A stretch of DNA of 43,830 nt, from NCBI GenBank assembly GCA_050331475.1, contig JBHJGU010000108.1:1-43830 (forward strand), written 5' to 3'. The notes under the pieces are model-generated. The model was given only the letters and a program-made list of their open reading frames with translations, was not told the origin of the DNA and made no database searches. Both the position numbers and the translations under genes were made by a program. Positions 15,597-24,752 of this stretch are shown here, in pieces (position 1 is the stretch's first letter; each line of letters starts with the position of its first letter). This DNA comes from JBHJGU01 sp050331475. Lineage in GTDB: Bacteria > Pseudomonadota > Alphaproteobacteria > Caulobacterales > Maricaulaceae.

Positions 15597-16904
15597 TTAA
15601 AAATTTTCTCGTAACCACGCTAACGCCCGCCCCATAGCCCCAGGCGGCGCGGTCTTTGGGCCGGGTGCGTCTGACAAATCCGGCGGACCGAACCGCGCCT
15701 CTCGGGTTGTTTCAAGCATATGCCGGACCAGGCCCGCGGCCGCCTCCGCCCCGGGACCGGGCTCGAACGCGCTCAAGGGGGCTGGCCGGAGCGCGCGGCC
15801 TAATCGGACGGGACGGCCGAAAACCCGTTGGGCGAGCTCCCGCGCACCGTTCAGCCGGCTGGCGCCGCCGGTGAGCACCACCGGCCGGGCGACACCCGCT
15901 TTGTCGCCGATTTCGGCTAACCGGTCGCGGATGAGCTCGAAAGTCTCCTCCAACCGCGGACGGGCGACGGAGACCAAGAGAGACCGGGCGGTGGAGGCGG
16001 GCTCAAGAGCGCCATCCTCGCCAATCCGTTCATAATCGATCATTTCACGGTCGTCGTCGGGGCTGTCGAGCACGGACGCGTAAAGAGTTTTGATCCGCTC
16101 AGCGGCTGCGGGCGGAGCCGCGAGCGCGCGCGCGAGATCATTGGAGACATGCCGCCCGCCCAGAGGCGCTGCTTCGACGCCGCGCAAAACGCCGTCTTCA
16201 AACACGGCCGCCGCCGTCGCGCCCGCGCCCATATCCACCAGCGTGACGCCAAGCTGAACCTCGTCATCGGTCAGCGACGAGAGACCAGAGAGATAAGGCG
16301 CGCTCGCCATCGCCGCGAGCTCTAAATGACACCGCTCCATCAACAAGGCGATTTGGCGCAGCGGGGCGAGCGGCGCGCTAACCGCCAACAAATCCACGCC
16401 TAAGCGGGCGCCGATCATGCGTCTTGGGTCGCGCACCCCATCCGCGCCGTCTACCGCGTAGCTCAGCGGGATGGCGTGGAGCACCGCGAAGCCGCTTTCT
16501 TGGGCGCTCGCTAAGCCCTCGTCGAGCGCACGGCGAATATCCCGGGTCGCGATTTCACGGCCTGTGACGCCCACTTCCGCGCGCACCCGGCGCGAGCGCA
16601 GCCTCGGCCCGCTATAGACCACCGCCGCCCGCGACACGGAGACTTGCGCCGTCGCCTCCGCTTGGTCGAGCGCGGCGCGCACCGAGGCCTCCGCCGCCTC
16701 CATATCCGCGACCCCGCCGAGTTTGATCCCGCGGCTCATCGCCGAGCCGACGCCTAAAACACGGGCTTTGCGCACGCCGAAATCATCCGCGCTCGCGCGC
16801 GCAATGATGCAGAACACCTTTGAGACGCCCAAATCCAACGCGGTGACGGTTTGCAGGCCGCCCGCGTCCCCGCCGAGCCGGGACGCGGGCCTTTGCGCCG
16901 GCAT
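15597..16904 (-). CDS. ftsA: Cell division protein FtsA
   Basis: Actin-like ATPase that anchors FtsZ to the membrane. 435 residues. It shows the actin-fold segments TALDLGVSKV (phosphate 1), VTLVDMGAGATAAAVFEDG (phosphate 2) and PVVLTGGASRLNGA (adenosine), with the SHS2/1C domain between about 90 and 180. It ends in an amphipathic helix, MGRALAWLRENF, the membrane-targeting sequence. Its ATG overlaps the ftsQ stop as TAATG, showing tight coupling. The N-terminal ~18 residues before LQTVTALD are a short variable extension. Confidence 0.96.
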   Translation of the reverse strand: MPAQRPASRLGGDAGGLQTVTALDLGVSKVFCIIARASADDFGVRKARVLGVGSAMSRGIKLGGVADMEAAEASVRAALDQAEATAQVSVSRAAVVYSGPRLRSRRVRAEVGVTGREIATRDIRRALDEGLASAQESGFAVLHAIPLSYAVDGADGVRDPRRMIGARLGVDLLAVSAPLAPLRQIALLMERCHLELAAMASAPYLSGLSSLTDDEVQLGVTLVDMGAGATAAAVFEDGVLRGVEAAPLGGRHVSNDLARALAAPPAAAERIKTLYASVLDSPDDDREMIDYERIGEDGALEPASTARSLLVSVARPRLEETFELIRDRLAEIGDKAGVARPVVLTGGASRLNGARELAQRVFGRPVRLGRALRPAPLSAFEPGPGAEAAAGLVRHMLETTREARFGPPDLSDAPGPKTAPPGAMGRALAWLRENF

Positions 16905-17854
16905 TAGGTGCGTTCGGAGGCGCGAAACACCTCCCCGCGATCCTCCGCGCCTTTGGGTCGAACGACCAGCTGGCCTTCGACGCGCAAATCAATGAACTCC
17001 GCGGCCATATCCAGCACCTGGCGTTGTTTGTGCAGTTGATCAAGCAACGCCAGACTTGCGGTTTCTCCTTGTTCTGGCAAGCGGACAACCGCGCCGGAGG
17101 TCAAATGGACGTCCCATCGGCGGTCGCTCACGCGGACAAACGCGTCCGCGCGCGACACCAGCTCCGGAAACGCGCTGATCGTTTCGAGAAAGGCCGCCCC
17201 CGCGCCGGCCGCGCCCTCGCCCACCAACAACGGCAAATGGGTCCAATCGCCCCAGTCGATATCGTTGAGCCGCGCGCCCTCCCGGTCGATCACCACGACG
17301 GCCCCCTCGCGCTGCCACAAGGCGAACGGCTCCCGGGTTTCCGCCAAAATCGCGATCCGGTTCGGCCAAAGCCGCACAACCGCAGCCCGGGACACCCGAT
17401 CCAGCGCCATAATGTCCGCGCGCGCCCGGTCGAGATCGACGCCAAACAAGCTGTCTCCCGGGCGAACACCCGAGGCTCTGCGGATATCCGCGGCTTGTTC
17501 TCCATCCGCGCCTGTGACGTCGACCGCCTCGACCACGAAGCCCGCCCCCGCCAACCGTTGATCCGTCCAACGCTCTAAGCCGGCCAGCAATTCCGGCCCG
17601 TAACCGCCCATCCAGAGGGCGATCACGCACAACGCCGAAAGCCCAGAAAACGCAGCGGCCAAAACCGCGCCGGCTTTGTTCAGCCCCCGCTTTGCGGCGC
17701 GCGCGCGGGCGTGCGCCCAGCTGTCGACTTTGACGCCCAGGCGCGGTTTCGCGACCGCACGTTTAGGCGCGGGCCGCGACGCGGACGTTTTGCCAGATTT
17801 CGATTTGCCCGCGGGCTTTGAGCCGCGTCGGCGCGGAGTTTTCACCTGGGCCAT
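16904..17854 (-). CDS. ftsQ: Cell division protein FtsQ
   Basis: Bitopic inner-membrane divisome protein bridging FtsZ-side and periplasmic septal enzymes. The start ATG at 17854 (MAQVKTPRRRG) gives 316 residues and overlaps the ddl stop by 13 bases. The first ~55 residues are highly basic (Lys/Arg rich), followed by one membrane segment (AGAVLAAAFSGLSALCVIAL, about 60-79), then the POTRA domain (FVVEAVDVTGADGEQAADIR onwards) and the beta domain with RLWPNRIAILAETREPFALW. The basic cytoplasmic tail is longer than in enterobacteria but common in this class. Confidence 0.93.
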   Translation of the reverse strand: MAQVKTPRRRGSKPAGKSKSGKTSASRPAPKRAVAKPRLGVKVDSWAHARARAAKRGLNKAGAVLAAAFSGLSALCVIALWMGGYGPELLAGLERWTDQRLAGAGFVVEAVDVTGADGEQAADIRRASGVRPGDSLFGVDLDRARADIMALDRVSRAAVVRLWPNRIAILAETREPFALWQREGAVVVIDREGARLNDIDWGDWTHLPLLVGEGAAGAGAAFLETISAFPELVSRADAFVRVSDRRWDVHLTSGAVVRLPEQGETASLALLDQLHKQRQVLDMAAEFIDLRVEGQLVVRPKGAEDRGEVFRASERT

Positions 17855-18756
17855 GTGGCGTCGCGTGCGATCCATTCGACCAGAGCGTCGAAGTCCATGC
17901 CCGCTAAGCCCGCTTGTTCGGGCGCGAGCGACGTTGTTGTCATGCCCGGTTGGGTGTTAATTTCGAGTAACCTTGCGGGATCGTTACCGCCCGCCCAACG
18001 GAAATCCGTTCGGGTCAGTCCTCGGCAACCTAAAGCCTGGTGCGCGGTCAGAGCGGCGGCCTTCATGGCGTCCGCCGCGGCCTCGGGGATCTCCGCGGGC
18101 AAAATGTGGGCCGATCCGCCGGCGGCGTATTTCGCTTCGTAATCGTAAAACGCGGTGGGGGGCACGATTTCGGTCACCGCTAAAGGACGTTCGCCCAACA
18201 CCGCGACGGTGAATTCGCGCCCCGGCGCGTACGCCTCCACCAAAACATATTCGCCAAACCCCCAGCCCGCCTCCAAAAGCGCCGCCGGTGGGCGATGATC
18301 GCCTTCGCGCACCACGAACACCCCCACCGAGGAGCCTTGGGCGTTGGGTTTGACGACATAAGGCGGGGCCATGAGATGGTCGCGCGCTGCGTCCTCGCGC
18401 CGCGCGATAAACCCTTCGGGCACGCAAAGCCCGGCTTGGGCGAACACGCCCTTGGCGCGTTGCTTGTCCATAGCCAACGCCGAGGCGAGCACCCCGGAGT
18501 GGGTGTAAGGCTTGCCGAAGAGGTCGAGCACGCCTTGAACCCGCCCGTCTTCGCCCCACTCCCCGTGGAGCGCATTGAACACCACGTCCGGCTGAGCCGC
18601 CTCAAGCTGGGTCCAAAGGGCGCGGCCGGCGTCAATCTCCACAACGTCCCAGCCCTGGCGGGTGAGCGCGTCCGCGCACGCCCGGCCCGACTTGAGCGAA
18701 ACCTCGCGTTCGGCGGACAACCCGCCCATCAGCACCGCAATGCGCCGCCCGCTCAT
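17842..18756 (-). CDS. ddl: D-alanine--D-alanine ligase
   Basis: ATP-grasp enzyme making D-Ala-D-Ala for the peptidoglycan pentapeptide, cytoplasmic. 304 residues from the ATG at 18756, which overlaps the murB stop as ATGA; a longer start at 18783 has no benefit. The family features are IAVLMGGLSAEREVSLKSG at the start, NALHGEWGEDG, YTHSGVLASALAMDK, PYVVKPNAQGSSVGV in the ATP-binding region and LEINTQPGMTTTSLAPEQA near the end, with the metal-binding E-x-N. Its place between murB and ftsQ is the standard dcw position. Confidence 0.97.
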   Translation of the reverse strand: MSGRRIAVLMGGLSAEREVSLKSGRACADALTRQGWDVVEIDAGRALWTQLEAAQPDVVFNALHGEWGEDGRVQGVLDLFGKPYTHSGVLASALAMDKQRAKGVFAQAGLCVPEGFIARREDAARDHLMAPPYVVKPNAQGSSVGVFVVREGDHRPPAALLEAGWGFGEYVLVEAYAPGREFTVAVLGERPLAVTEIVPPTAFYDYEAKYAAGGSAHILPAEIPEAAADAMKAAALTAHQALGCRGLTRTDFRWAGGNDPARLLEINTQPGMTTTSLAPEQAGLAGMDFDALVEWIARDATWPR

Positions 18757-19664
18757 GACCGCCCCACTCGTTTGATCTCCCACGCCAGATCGACGCCGGT
18801 CGCCTGGGCCACGTCCGCACGCACGCCTTCGGCGAGGGTCTCAAGGTCGGCCGCGGTCGCATCGCCGGTGTTGATCAGAAAATTGCAGTGCTGCGGAGAA
18901 ATTTGCGCCCCTCCGAGCCGCCGACCGCGGCCGCCGGCGGCGTCGATCAGCTCCCAGGTTTTCCGACCGCCGGAGCGCTGCGGATCAGGGTTTTTAAAGG
19001 TGGAGCCGCCGGTTTTTTCCCGGATCGGTTGGCTTTGCTCGCGCTTTTCCGTGATGGCGGCCGTCCGCTCAGCGATCGCCTCGGGCGCGTCCGCACAGCC
19101 CTCAAACGTCGCCTCGACGAAAATCCAGTCCGCCGGCGCGGCGCAAGCGCGATAGCTGTGCCCTAATTCTTCTGGCCCGGTCCGAATCCGCCGGCCCGCC
19201 CGGTCGATCGCGGTGGCGGACACCAGCACGTCTTTCGTTTCGCCTCCGTAACAACCCGCATTCATGCGCACCGCGCCGCCCACGGTTCCGGGCACGCCGA
19301 CAAAGAACTCCAGCCCCGCCAGTCCGGCCTTCTGGGCGGCTTTCGCAAGGCTCGCGTCCAGCGTCGCAGCCCCTGCGGTGATGCGGGTCCCCTCCGTCGG
19401 TATTGCGTTGACGCGGGGGCCTAGCCGAACGACCACGCCCGCGATCCCGCCATCTCGCACCAAAAGGTTTGAGCCGACCCCCATTACCATGACGGGAATC
19501 TCGTCGGGCGTGTCTGCAAGAAAATTCGCCAAATCGGCCTCATCGGCGGGGATAAACATCACATCCGCTGGACCGCCCACACGCAGCCAGGTCACCGCGC
19601 TGAGGTCCGCATTGGCGATCAACCGACCGCGAACCGCCGGCAAGCGATCGATCAGGTCGCTCAC
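18753..19664 (-). CDS. murB: UDP-N-acetylenolpyruvoylglucosamine reductase MurB
   Basis: FAD enzyme that reduces UDP-GlcNAc-enolpyruvate to UDP-MurNAc. I choose the GTG at 19664 (VSDLIDRLPAVRG), which overlaps the murC stop as GTGA; the frame is open to 19745 but that would place 27 residues inside murC. 303 residues, the type II MurB size. Visible are VTWLRVGGPADVMF (FAD domain), VGVPGTVGGAVRMNAGCYG with the G-x-P-G-x-x-G-G motif, and GGSTFKNPDPQRSGG carrying the catalytic Ser. The final Glu lies beyond at HCNFLINTGDATAADLETL. Confidence 0.96.
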   Translation of the reverse strand: MSDLIDRLPAVRGRLIANADLSAVTWLRVGGPADVMFIPADEADLANFLADTPDEIPVMVMGVGSNLLVRDGGIAGVVVRLGPRVNAIPTEGTRITAGAATLDASLAKAAQKAGLAGLEFFVGVPGTVGGAVRMNAGCYGGETKDVLVSATAIDRAGRRIRTGPEELGHSYRACAAPADWIFVEATFEGCADAPEAIAERTAAITEKREQSQPIREKTGGSTFKNPDPQRSGGRKTWELIDAAGGRGRRLGGAQISPQHCNFLINTGDATAADLETLAEGVRADVAQATGVDLAWEIKRVGRS

Positions 19665-21085
19665 GGCGCGTCCGCCCCAGCGTAATCCGCAAGCGCTTCG
19701 GGCAAGGCGTTGGCCCATTGGGTGATATCGCCGGCGCCCAAACACACCACCAAATCGCCGGGGCCGGCCAAAGCGGCGATTTGCGCAGGCAAGCGGTCCT
19801 TCGTCGTCGCCTCAACGTGACGATGGCCGTGCCCGCGCACCCCCTCCACGAGGGCCGCTTGATCCGCACCGGGGAGTTCCGCCTCCCCTGCGGCGAACAC
19901 CGGGGCGATCAACACCGCATCCGCGTCGTTAAAGCAGGTGCAGAAATCCTCGAACAAATCGGCGAGCCGCGAATATCGGTGGGGCTGCATCACGGCGATG
20001 ACCTGGCGGTCGCGCGCCACATCCCGGGCGGCGGCGAGAACGGCCGAGATCTCCACCGGGTGGTGACCGTAATCGTCTATGATCCGAACACCGTGCCATT
20101 CGCCCACCGTGGTGAACCGGCGCGCCACGCCGCCGAATTTCGCCAGAGCCGCTTTTGCTTGAGCCTCACCACAACCCAATTCGCGCGCGATCGCCAAGGC
20201 GCCCACCGCGTTTTGGATATTGTGACGCCCGGCCATGGGCAGGCTGAGATCGGCCCAAACCTCGCTTTCGCCTCCCGCGCGGGAACGAAAGGCAACGTCA
20301 AACCGGCTTACATCACCGAGGGCGTGCAGATTAATCCCGCGAGCGTCGGCCTGAGCGTTGAAACCATAAGTGATCAGCCGCCGGTCGACGACCCGGCTCA
20401 CCAGGGACTGCACCTCTGGGTGATCTGTGCACACCGCAGCGAAGCCGTAGAACGGGATATTGGTGACAAACGCGTCGAACGCCGCGCGCAAAGCGTCGAA
20501 ATCGCCGTAATGATCTAGGTGTTCGGGATCGATATTGGTCACCATGGCGACGGTGGCGCGCAATTTGACGAACGTGCCGTCGCTCTCGTCCGCCTCCACC
20601 ACCATCCAATCGCCTTCGCCCAGCTTGGCGTTGGACGCGTAAGCCCGGATCACCCCGCCATTAATCACGGTCGGGTCAAGGCCCGCCTCGTCCATAAGGG
20701 CGGCGAGCAGCGAGGTCGAAGTCGTCTTGCCGTGGGTGCCGCCCACCGCGACGGCGTACTTCAACCGCATCAGCTCGGCGAGCATCTCCGCACGGCGCAC
20801 CACGGGGATGGAGCGCGCCCGCGCCGCGCGGAGTTCGGGGTTGTCTGGCTTGATGGCGGAGGACACCACCAACGCGCCCGCGCCGGCGACATTGCCCTCG
20901 GCGTGCCCAATCAGAACCCTTGCGCCTAAGCCTTTTAACCGTTTGACGTTTGGATTTTCGCGAATGTCCGAGCCCTGGACCTGATAGCCCAGGTTCAGCA
21001 TGACCTCAGCAATGCCCGACATGCCGATCCCGCCTATACCGACGAAATGGATCGGACCGACGGAGAACGGAGCGACACGGGTCAT
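19661..21085 (-). CDS. murC: UDP-N-acetylmuramate--L-alanine ligase MurC
   Basis: Adds L-Ala to UDP-MurNAc, the first amino acid of the stem peptide; cytoplasmic Mur ligase. 474 residues with the normal three domains: HFVGIGGIGMSGIAEVML at the N-terminus, ATP loop GTHGKTTSTSLLA, central IDPEHLDHYGDFD, and the C-terminal domain from about 320 with IDDYGHHPVEI. The ATG overlaps the murG stop as ATGA. It is part of the uninterrupted minus-strand dcw operon. Confidence 0.97.
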   Translation of the reverse strand: MTRVAPFSVGPIHFVGIGGIGMSGIAEVMLNLGYQVQGSDIRENPNVKRLKGLGARVLIGHAEGNVAGAGALVVSSAIKPDNPELRAARARSIPVVRRAEMLAELMRLKYAVAVGGTHGKTTSTSLLAALMDEAGLDPTVINGGVIRAYASNAKLGEGDWMVVEADESDGTFVKLRATVAMVTNIDPEHLDHYGDFDALRAAFDAFVTNIPFYGFAAVCTDHPEVQSLVSRVVDRRLITYGFNAQADARGINLHALGDVSRFDVAFRSRAGGESEVWADLSLPMAGRHNIQNAVGALAIARELGCGEAQAKAALAKFGGVARRFTTVGEWHGVRIIDDYGHHPVEISAVLAAARDVARDRQVIAVMQPHRYSRLADLFEDFCTCFNDADAVLIAPVFAAGEAELPGADQAALVEGVRGHGHRHVEATTKDRLPAQIAALAGPGDLVVCLGAGDITQWANALPEALADYAGADAP

Positions 21086-22191
21086 GAGCGAGCCTCGTCT
21101 TGCGCGGCTTGCGCCAGATCAATCAGCGTCTCGGCTAACCGGTCGGCCGCTTGGGTGCGCGCGAGCTTGCGCGCATTCGCGGCCCGCCGGGCCAAATCGT
21201 CGGGATCGGTGAGCCGCCGTTTGAGCACGGCGGCGAGCGGCGCCGGCTGGAATTCCGCCTCCGCCAGGATATCACCCGCGCCAGCGTCGACGAACATCTG
21301 CGCATTATGGGTCTGGTGAGCGTCCATGGCGATCGCGAGCGGAGCGAATAGCGCAGGCCGGCCAATGGCCGCAAGCTCGGCCACCGTGGACGCGCCCGCC
21401 CGAGCGATCACGAAATGGGCTTGGGCGATACGCGCGGGCGCATCGTCGAAGAACGCTTGGCAGATGGCGCTTACCCCCGCCTCCGCATAGACCGCGCGCG
21501 CGGCGTCAAGGTCCTCCTCGCGGGCTTGTTGGGCGAGCTCTAAGCGAAACCGCAAAGCCTCAGGCAAGCGCGCAATCGCTTGAGGTACGACCCGGCCAAG
21601 CAGCCGCGCGCCCAAACTACCGCCTAAGACCAGCACCCGCACCGGGCCGTCCTGGGGCGCGGCGTAAGGCGCGCCGGCGGCCTCAGTCACCGCTTGGCGC
21701 ACCGGGTTGCCGACCAGCTGCACGCTGTCGCGCAGACCGGTGTGGCGCGTGTTGGCGAAGCTCGTTGCGATCAGGGCGGCGTGATCGGCGAACAACCGGT
21801 TGACCCGCCCCAGCACGGCGTTTTGCTCATGGACCACCAGCTTCGCTCCGTTCAACCGGCCCGCTACGAGCCCCGGCAGGCTGGGATAACCGCCAAACCC
21901 GGCCCCCACGCTTGCGCCTAAATCTCGGATCAAGCCCCGGGCCGCAGCCACGCCTTTGGCGATCCGCCAAAGACCCAAGGGCGCTTTCAGGGGCTGGCGC
22001 GGGCTAAGGGTGGCGGCCGCGATCCGTCGCATGCGCACACCGTCAGGAAAACCGCCGCGATCTAAGGCGCGGTCGTCCACCACCCAGCCCACGCGCGCAC
22101 CACGGCTCAACAGCGCCTCCGCCGTCGCCCGCGCGGGGAAAACGTGTCCGCCCGTGCCGCCGGCCGCCAGAACGATCGCCGGACCGCTCAC
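21082..22191 (-). CDS. murG: UDP-GlcNAc:lipid I GlcNAc transferase MurG
   Basis: Membrane-associated glycosyltransferase (GT28) that turns lipid I into lipid II on the inner face of the cytoplasmic membrane. The GTG at 22191 (VSGPAIVLAAGGTGGHVFPA) is preferred since it overlaps the ftsW stop as GTGA and begins directly at the GGTGGH glycine loop. 369 residues. Other signatures are HEQNAVLGRVNR, VLGGSLGARLL (second G loop) and ARAGASTVAELAAIGRPALF in the donor-binding C-terminal domain. Confidence 0.96.
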   Translation of the reverse strand: MSGPAIVLAAGGTGGHVFPARATAEALLSRGARVGWVVDDRALDRGGFPDGVRMRRIAAATLSPRQPLKAPLGLWRIAKGVAAARGLIRDLGASVGAGFGGYPSLPGLVAGRLNGAKLVVHEQNAVLGRVNRLFADHAALIATSFANTRHTGLRDSVQLVGNPVRQAVTEAAGAPYAAPQDGPVRVLVLGGSLGARLLGRVVPQAIARLPEALRFRLELAQQAREEDLDAARAVYAEAGVSAICQAFFDDAPARIAQAHFVIARAGASTVAELAAIGRPALFAPLAIAMDAHQTHNAQMFVDAGAGDILAEAEFQPAPLAAVLKRRLTDPDDLARRAANARKLARTQAADRLAETLIDLAQAAQDEARS

Positions 22192-23348
22192 CCCTGGGCG
22201 CTCCGAAACGCACCGGGCCGTCTGCGTGTAAAGTTCAGCATCAAACCCGCGGCGAAGCACATGGCCAGCATGGACGAACCGCCATAGGAGATAAACGGTA
22301 AGGTCATGCCCTTGGGCGGCGCTAGGCTGAGATTGACCGCAATATTGATCACCGCTTGGAGCCCGATCAGGCCCGCAAGCCCCGCGCCCGCGAGCTGGCT
22401 AAACGGATCAATGAGCCGGCGTGCGCGCGCGAAACCGCGCCCGACCACCACCGCATAAAGCGCGATCACCCCACAACAAAACAAAACGCCGAACTCCTCG
22501 GCGGCGACAGCGAACACAAAGTCGGTGTGCGCGTCGGGCAGCCGGTGTTTGACCTCCCCCTCCCCCGGGCCGACGCCGAACAGCCCGCCCGCGGCGATTG
22601 CTTCGAGCGCCCGGTCGATCTGATAGGTGTCCCCCGATGAGGGATCGAGAAACCGGTCGACCCGGCTCTGCACGTGAGGCAAAAGCGCATAGGCGAAGCC
22701 AGCGCCGACGCCGGCGAGCACGCCCAAGCCCGCGATCCAGCCCCAGGACATGCCAGCGAAGAAAAACACCGCCCCAAAGAGCGCGGTCACCAACACCGCT
22801 TGGCCAAAATCCGGCTGGAGGATCAGAAGCGCGATCATAAGGCCATAGAACAAAAAAGCGGGCGCGGAACCGATGGCGTTGGGGTCTTCCCGCCGCGACG
22901 TGAACAGCCAAGCGCTAGTGACCACCAGTCCCGCTTTCGCGAATTCCGAGGGCTGCAGCGAAAAGCCCGGCAGGCGCAACCAACGCTGCGCGCCATTGAC
23001 CTCATGGCCGACCAAAAAAACGATCCCCATCAGCGCCAAGCCCCCCAAAAGCGAGAGGACCCCAAGCCGGCGCGCGTCGCGTAAGCTCAACGCCGAGCCC
23101 GCCAAAATCACCCCGACCCCGATCAGGGCGAACACCGAATGCCGGTAGAGAAAGAAAAATGGCTCGGGCACGTCGCGCCGCGCCGCCGCGGACGGGCTGG
23201 CCGCGAGCGACAGCACAATCCCCACCGCGATCAGCGCTAAGACCGCCCCCAACGCAACCCGGTCCACAGACCACCACCACCGGCTTAGCGCACCTTGCGG
23301 GGCGCTGCGCTCGACACCCGCCGCACCTCCGCCCGCGCGGCCGATCAC
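22188..23348 (-). CDS. ftsW: Lipid II polymerase FtsW (SEDS family)
   Basis: Polytopic inner-membrane glycosyltransferase that polymerises lipid II at the septum together with FtsI. 386 residues with about ten hydrophobic segments. The SEDS features are WLRLPGFSLQPSEFAKAGLV (LQPSE motif), LQPDFGQAVLVTALFGAVFF with the conserved Asp region, and GMTLPFISYGGSSMLAMCFA near the end. The GTG start at 23348 overlaps the murD stop as GTGA; an N-terminal extension of about 25 residues precedes the first membrane helix. Confidence 0.96.
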   Translation of the reverse strand: MIGRAGGGAAGVERSAPQGALSRWWWSVDRVALGAVLALIAVGIVLSLAASPSAAARRDVPEPFFFLYRHSVFALIGVGVILAGSALSLRDARRLGVLSLLGGLALMGIVFLVGHEVNGAQRWLRLPGFSLQPSEFAKAGLVVTSAWLFTSRREDPNAIGSAPAFLFYGLMIALLILQPDFGQAVLVTALFGAVFFFAGMSWGWIAGLGVLAGVGAGFAYALLPHVQSRVDRFLDPSSGDTYQIDRALEAIAAGGLFGVGPGEGEVKHRLPDAHTDFVFAVAAEEFGVLFCCGVIALYAVVVGRGFARARRLIDPFSQLAGAGLAGLIGLQAVINIAVNLSLAPPKGMTLPFISYGGSSMLAMCFAAGLMLNFTRRRPGAFRSAQG

Positions 23349-24748
23349 AGCGCGCGCTCCGCCAGCACGCCGCGGACGGCTTCTGCAAACGCGCGACCGC
23401 GCGCCTCGAAATCGGAGAACTGGTCAAACGACGCCGCCGCGGGGGCCAGCAAGACAACACTGGCGCAGTCCTCGGTCAAAGCCTGGGCTGCCGCCGCCCG
23501 CACCGCGTCCGCAAGCGTGTCAAGACGTGCCACCGCGACGCGCCCCTCCAGTTCAGCGGCGAAGTGTGCGGCGCATTCGCCGAAGAGATAAGCCCGGACC
23601 ACACCGCCCAATCGGTCGAGCACAGGGCCAAGGCCCCGCGACTTAACCCGCCCGCCGGCGATCCAGTAGATCCGGGGGTAAACCGAGAGCGCGCGCGCCG
23701 CGGCGTCCGGGTTGGTGGCTTTGGAGTCGTCGATAAAGCGCACCTCGCCCGCCCGCGCGACCTCGCGCAAGCGATGGGGCAGGCCGGGAAAGCTCAAAAG
23801 CCCCGCGACAATATCCTCCGCCGTCAGCCCCATGGCCCGACAGCCCGCGTAGGCCGCCGCCGCATTTTGCCCGTTATGATCGCCGTGCAGCGCGCGAGAT
23901 TTCTTCAGATCCGTCAACGGTCGCGCTCGTCCTTCCGTGGCGTCCACCAGCGCGCCGTCGAGCGCGTAAACTCCCTCGCCCAACGCCCGCGCGCCGGACA
24001 CCGGGACAACCCGCCCGCCATAGGCGCCGCGCAGCTTGGCGAACACGGCGCGGCTGTCCGCATCGTCCACCCCGATGACATAGCGCGTCGTTTCGCCGGG
24101 CGCGTTGAACAAGCCCTCTTTGGCCGCGCGATATCCAGCCATGTCGCCGTGTCGGTCGAGATGGTCCTCGCCGAGATTAAGCCACAGGCGCACATCGCAG
24201 CCCAAGGTCTTGACGTGTTCGAGCTGAAACGAGCTCAACTCCAACACATAAACGGTCCCCCGGTGAGGCGGATCGAGATCAAACACCGCCCGGCCGATAT
24301 TCCCCCCGGCGATCGCCCGACGACCCGCTTCGCAAAGCACATGGGTCATTAGGGCCGTCGTGGTGGATTTGCCGTTCGTGCCGGTGATCCCGACTAGGCG
24401 CGGCTTCCGGTTCGCCGGCAACGCGGCGACCGATCGGGCAAAGAGTTCGACGTCATTGGTGATCGGAACGCCCACCGCTTGCGCGATCTGCGCGATACGG
24501 TGGGGCTTGGGCAGCGACCAGGGCACGCCGGGGCTAAGCACCAGCGCCTCCACATCGCCCCAATCGCGACGGTTCAGATCAACGACAGGTAGATCTTGGT
24601 CGCGCGCCGCGGTCTGGGCTTCCACCCGGTCGTCCCAGGCCAGCACCCGCGCGCGGCCCGCCTTCAGCGCTTTCGCCGCAGCGAGGCCGGACCGGCCTAG
24701 GCCGAAAACCGCATAGGTGCGCCCTGCGACATCGGGAACGGCCCACAT
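23345..24748 (-). CDS. murD: UDP-MurNAc-L-alanine--D-glutamate ligase MurD
   Basis: Adds D-Glu to UDP-MurNAc-L-Ala. 467 residues. N-terminal domain YAVFGLGRSGLAAAKAL, ATP loop GTNGKSTTTALMTHVL, NLGEDHLDRHGDMAGYRAAK with the catalytic His and carbamylated-Lys region, and C-terminal FIDDSKATNPDAAARAL (D-x-K-A-T-N-x-x-A signature). The ATG at 24748 begins 4 bases after the mraY stop. Confidence 0.96.
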   Translation of the reverse strand: MWAVPDVAGRTYAVFGLGRSGLAAAKALKAGRARVLAWDDRVEAQTAARDQDLPVVDLNRRDWGDVEALVLSPGVPWSLPKPHRIAQIAQAVGVPITNDVELFARSVAALPANRKPRLVGITGTNGKSTTTALMTHVLCEAGRRAIAGGNIGRAVFDLDPPHRGTVYVLELSSFQLEHVKTLGCDVRLWLNLGEDHLDRHGDMAGYRAAKEGLFNAPGETTRYVIGVDDADSRAVFAKLRGAYGGRVVPVSGARALGEGVYALDGALVDATEGRARPLTDLKKSRALHGDHNGQNAAAAYAGCRAMGLTAEDIVAGLLSFPGLPHRLREVARAGEVRFIDDSKATNPDAAARALSVYPRIYWIAGGRVKSRGLGPVLDRLGGVVRAYLFGECAAHFAAELEGRVAVARLDTLADAVRAAAAQALTEDCASVVLLAPAAASFDQFSDFEARGRAFAEAVRGVLAERAL

Positions 24749-24752
24749 GCGC

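Noticed and set aside
19665..19745. Longer MurB N-terminus of 27 extra residues
   Set aside because: It lies inside murC, is arginine-rich, and the GTGA overlap start gives the normal family beginning.
23159..24352. 397-codon plus-strand frame across ftsW and murD
   Set aside because: Antisense to two certain genes and composed of Arg/Gly/Pro/His-rich low-information sequence.
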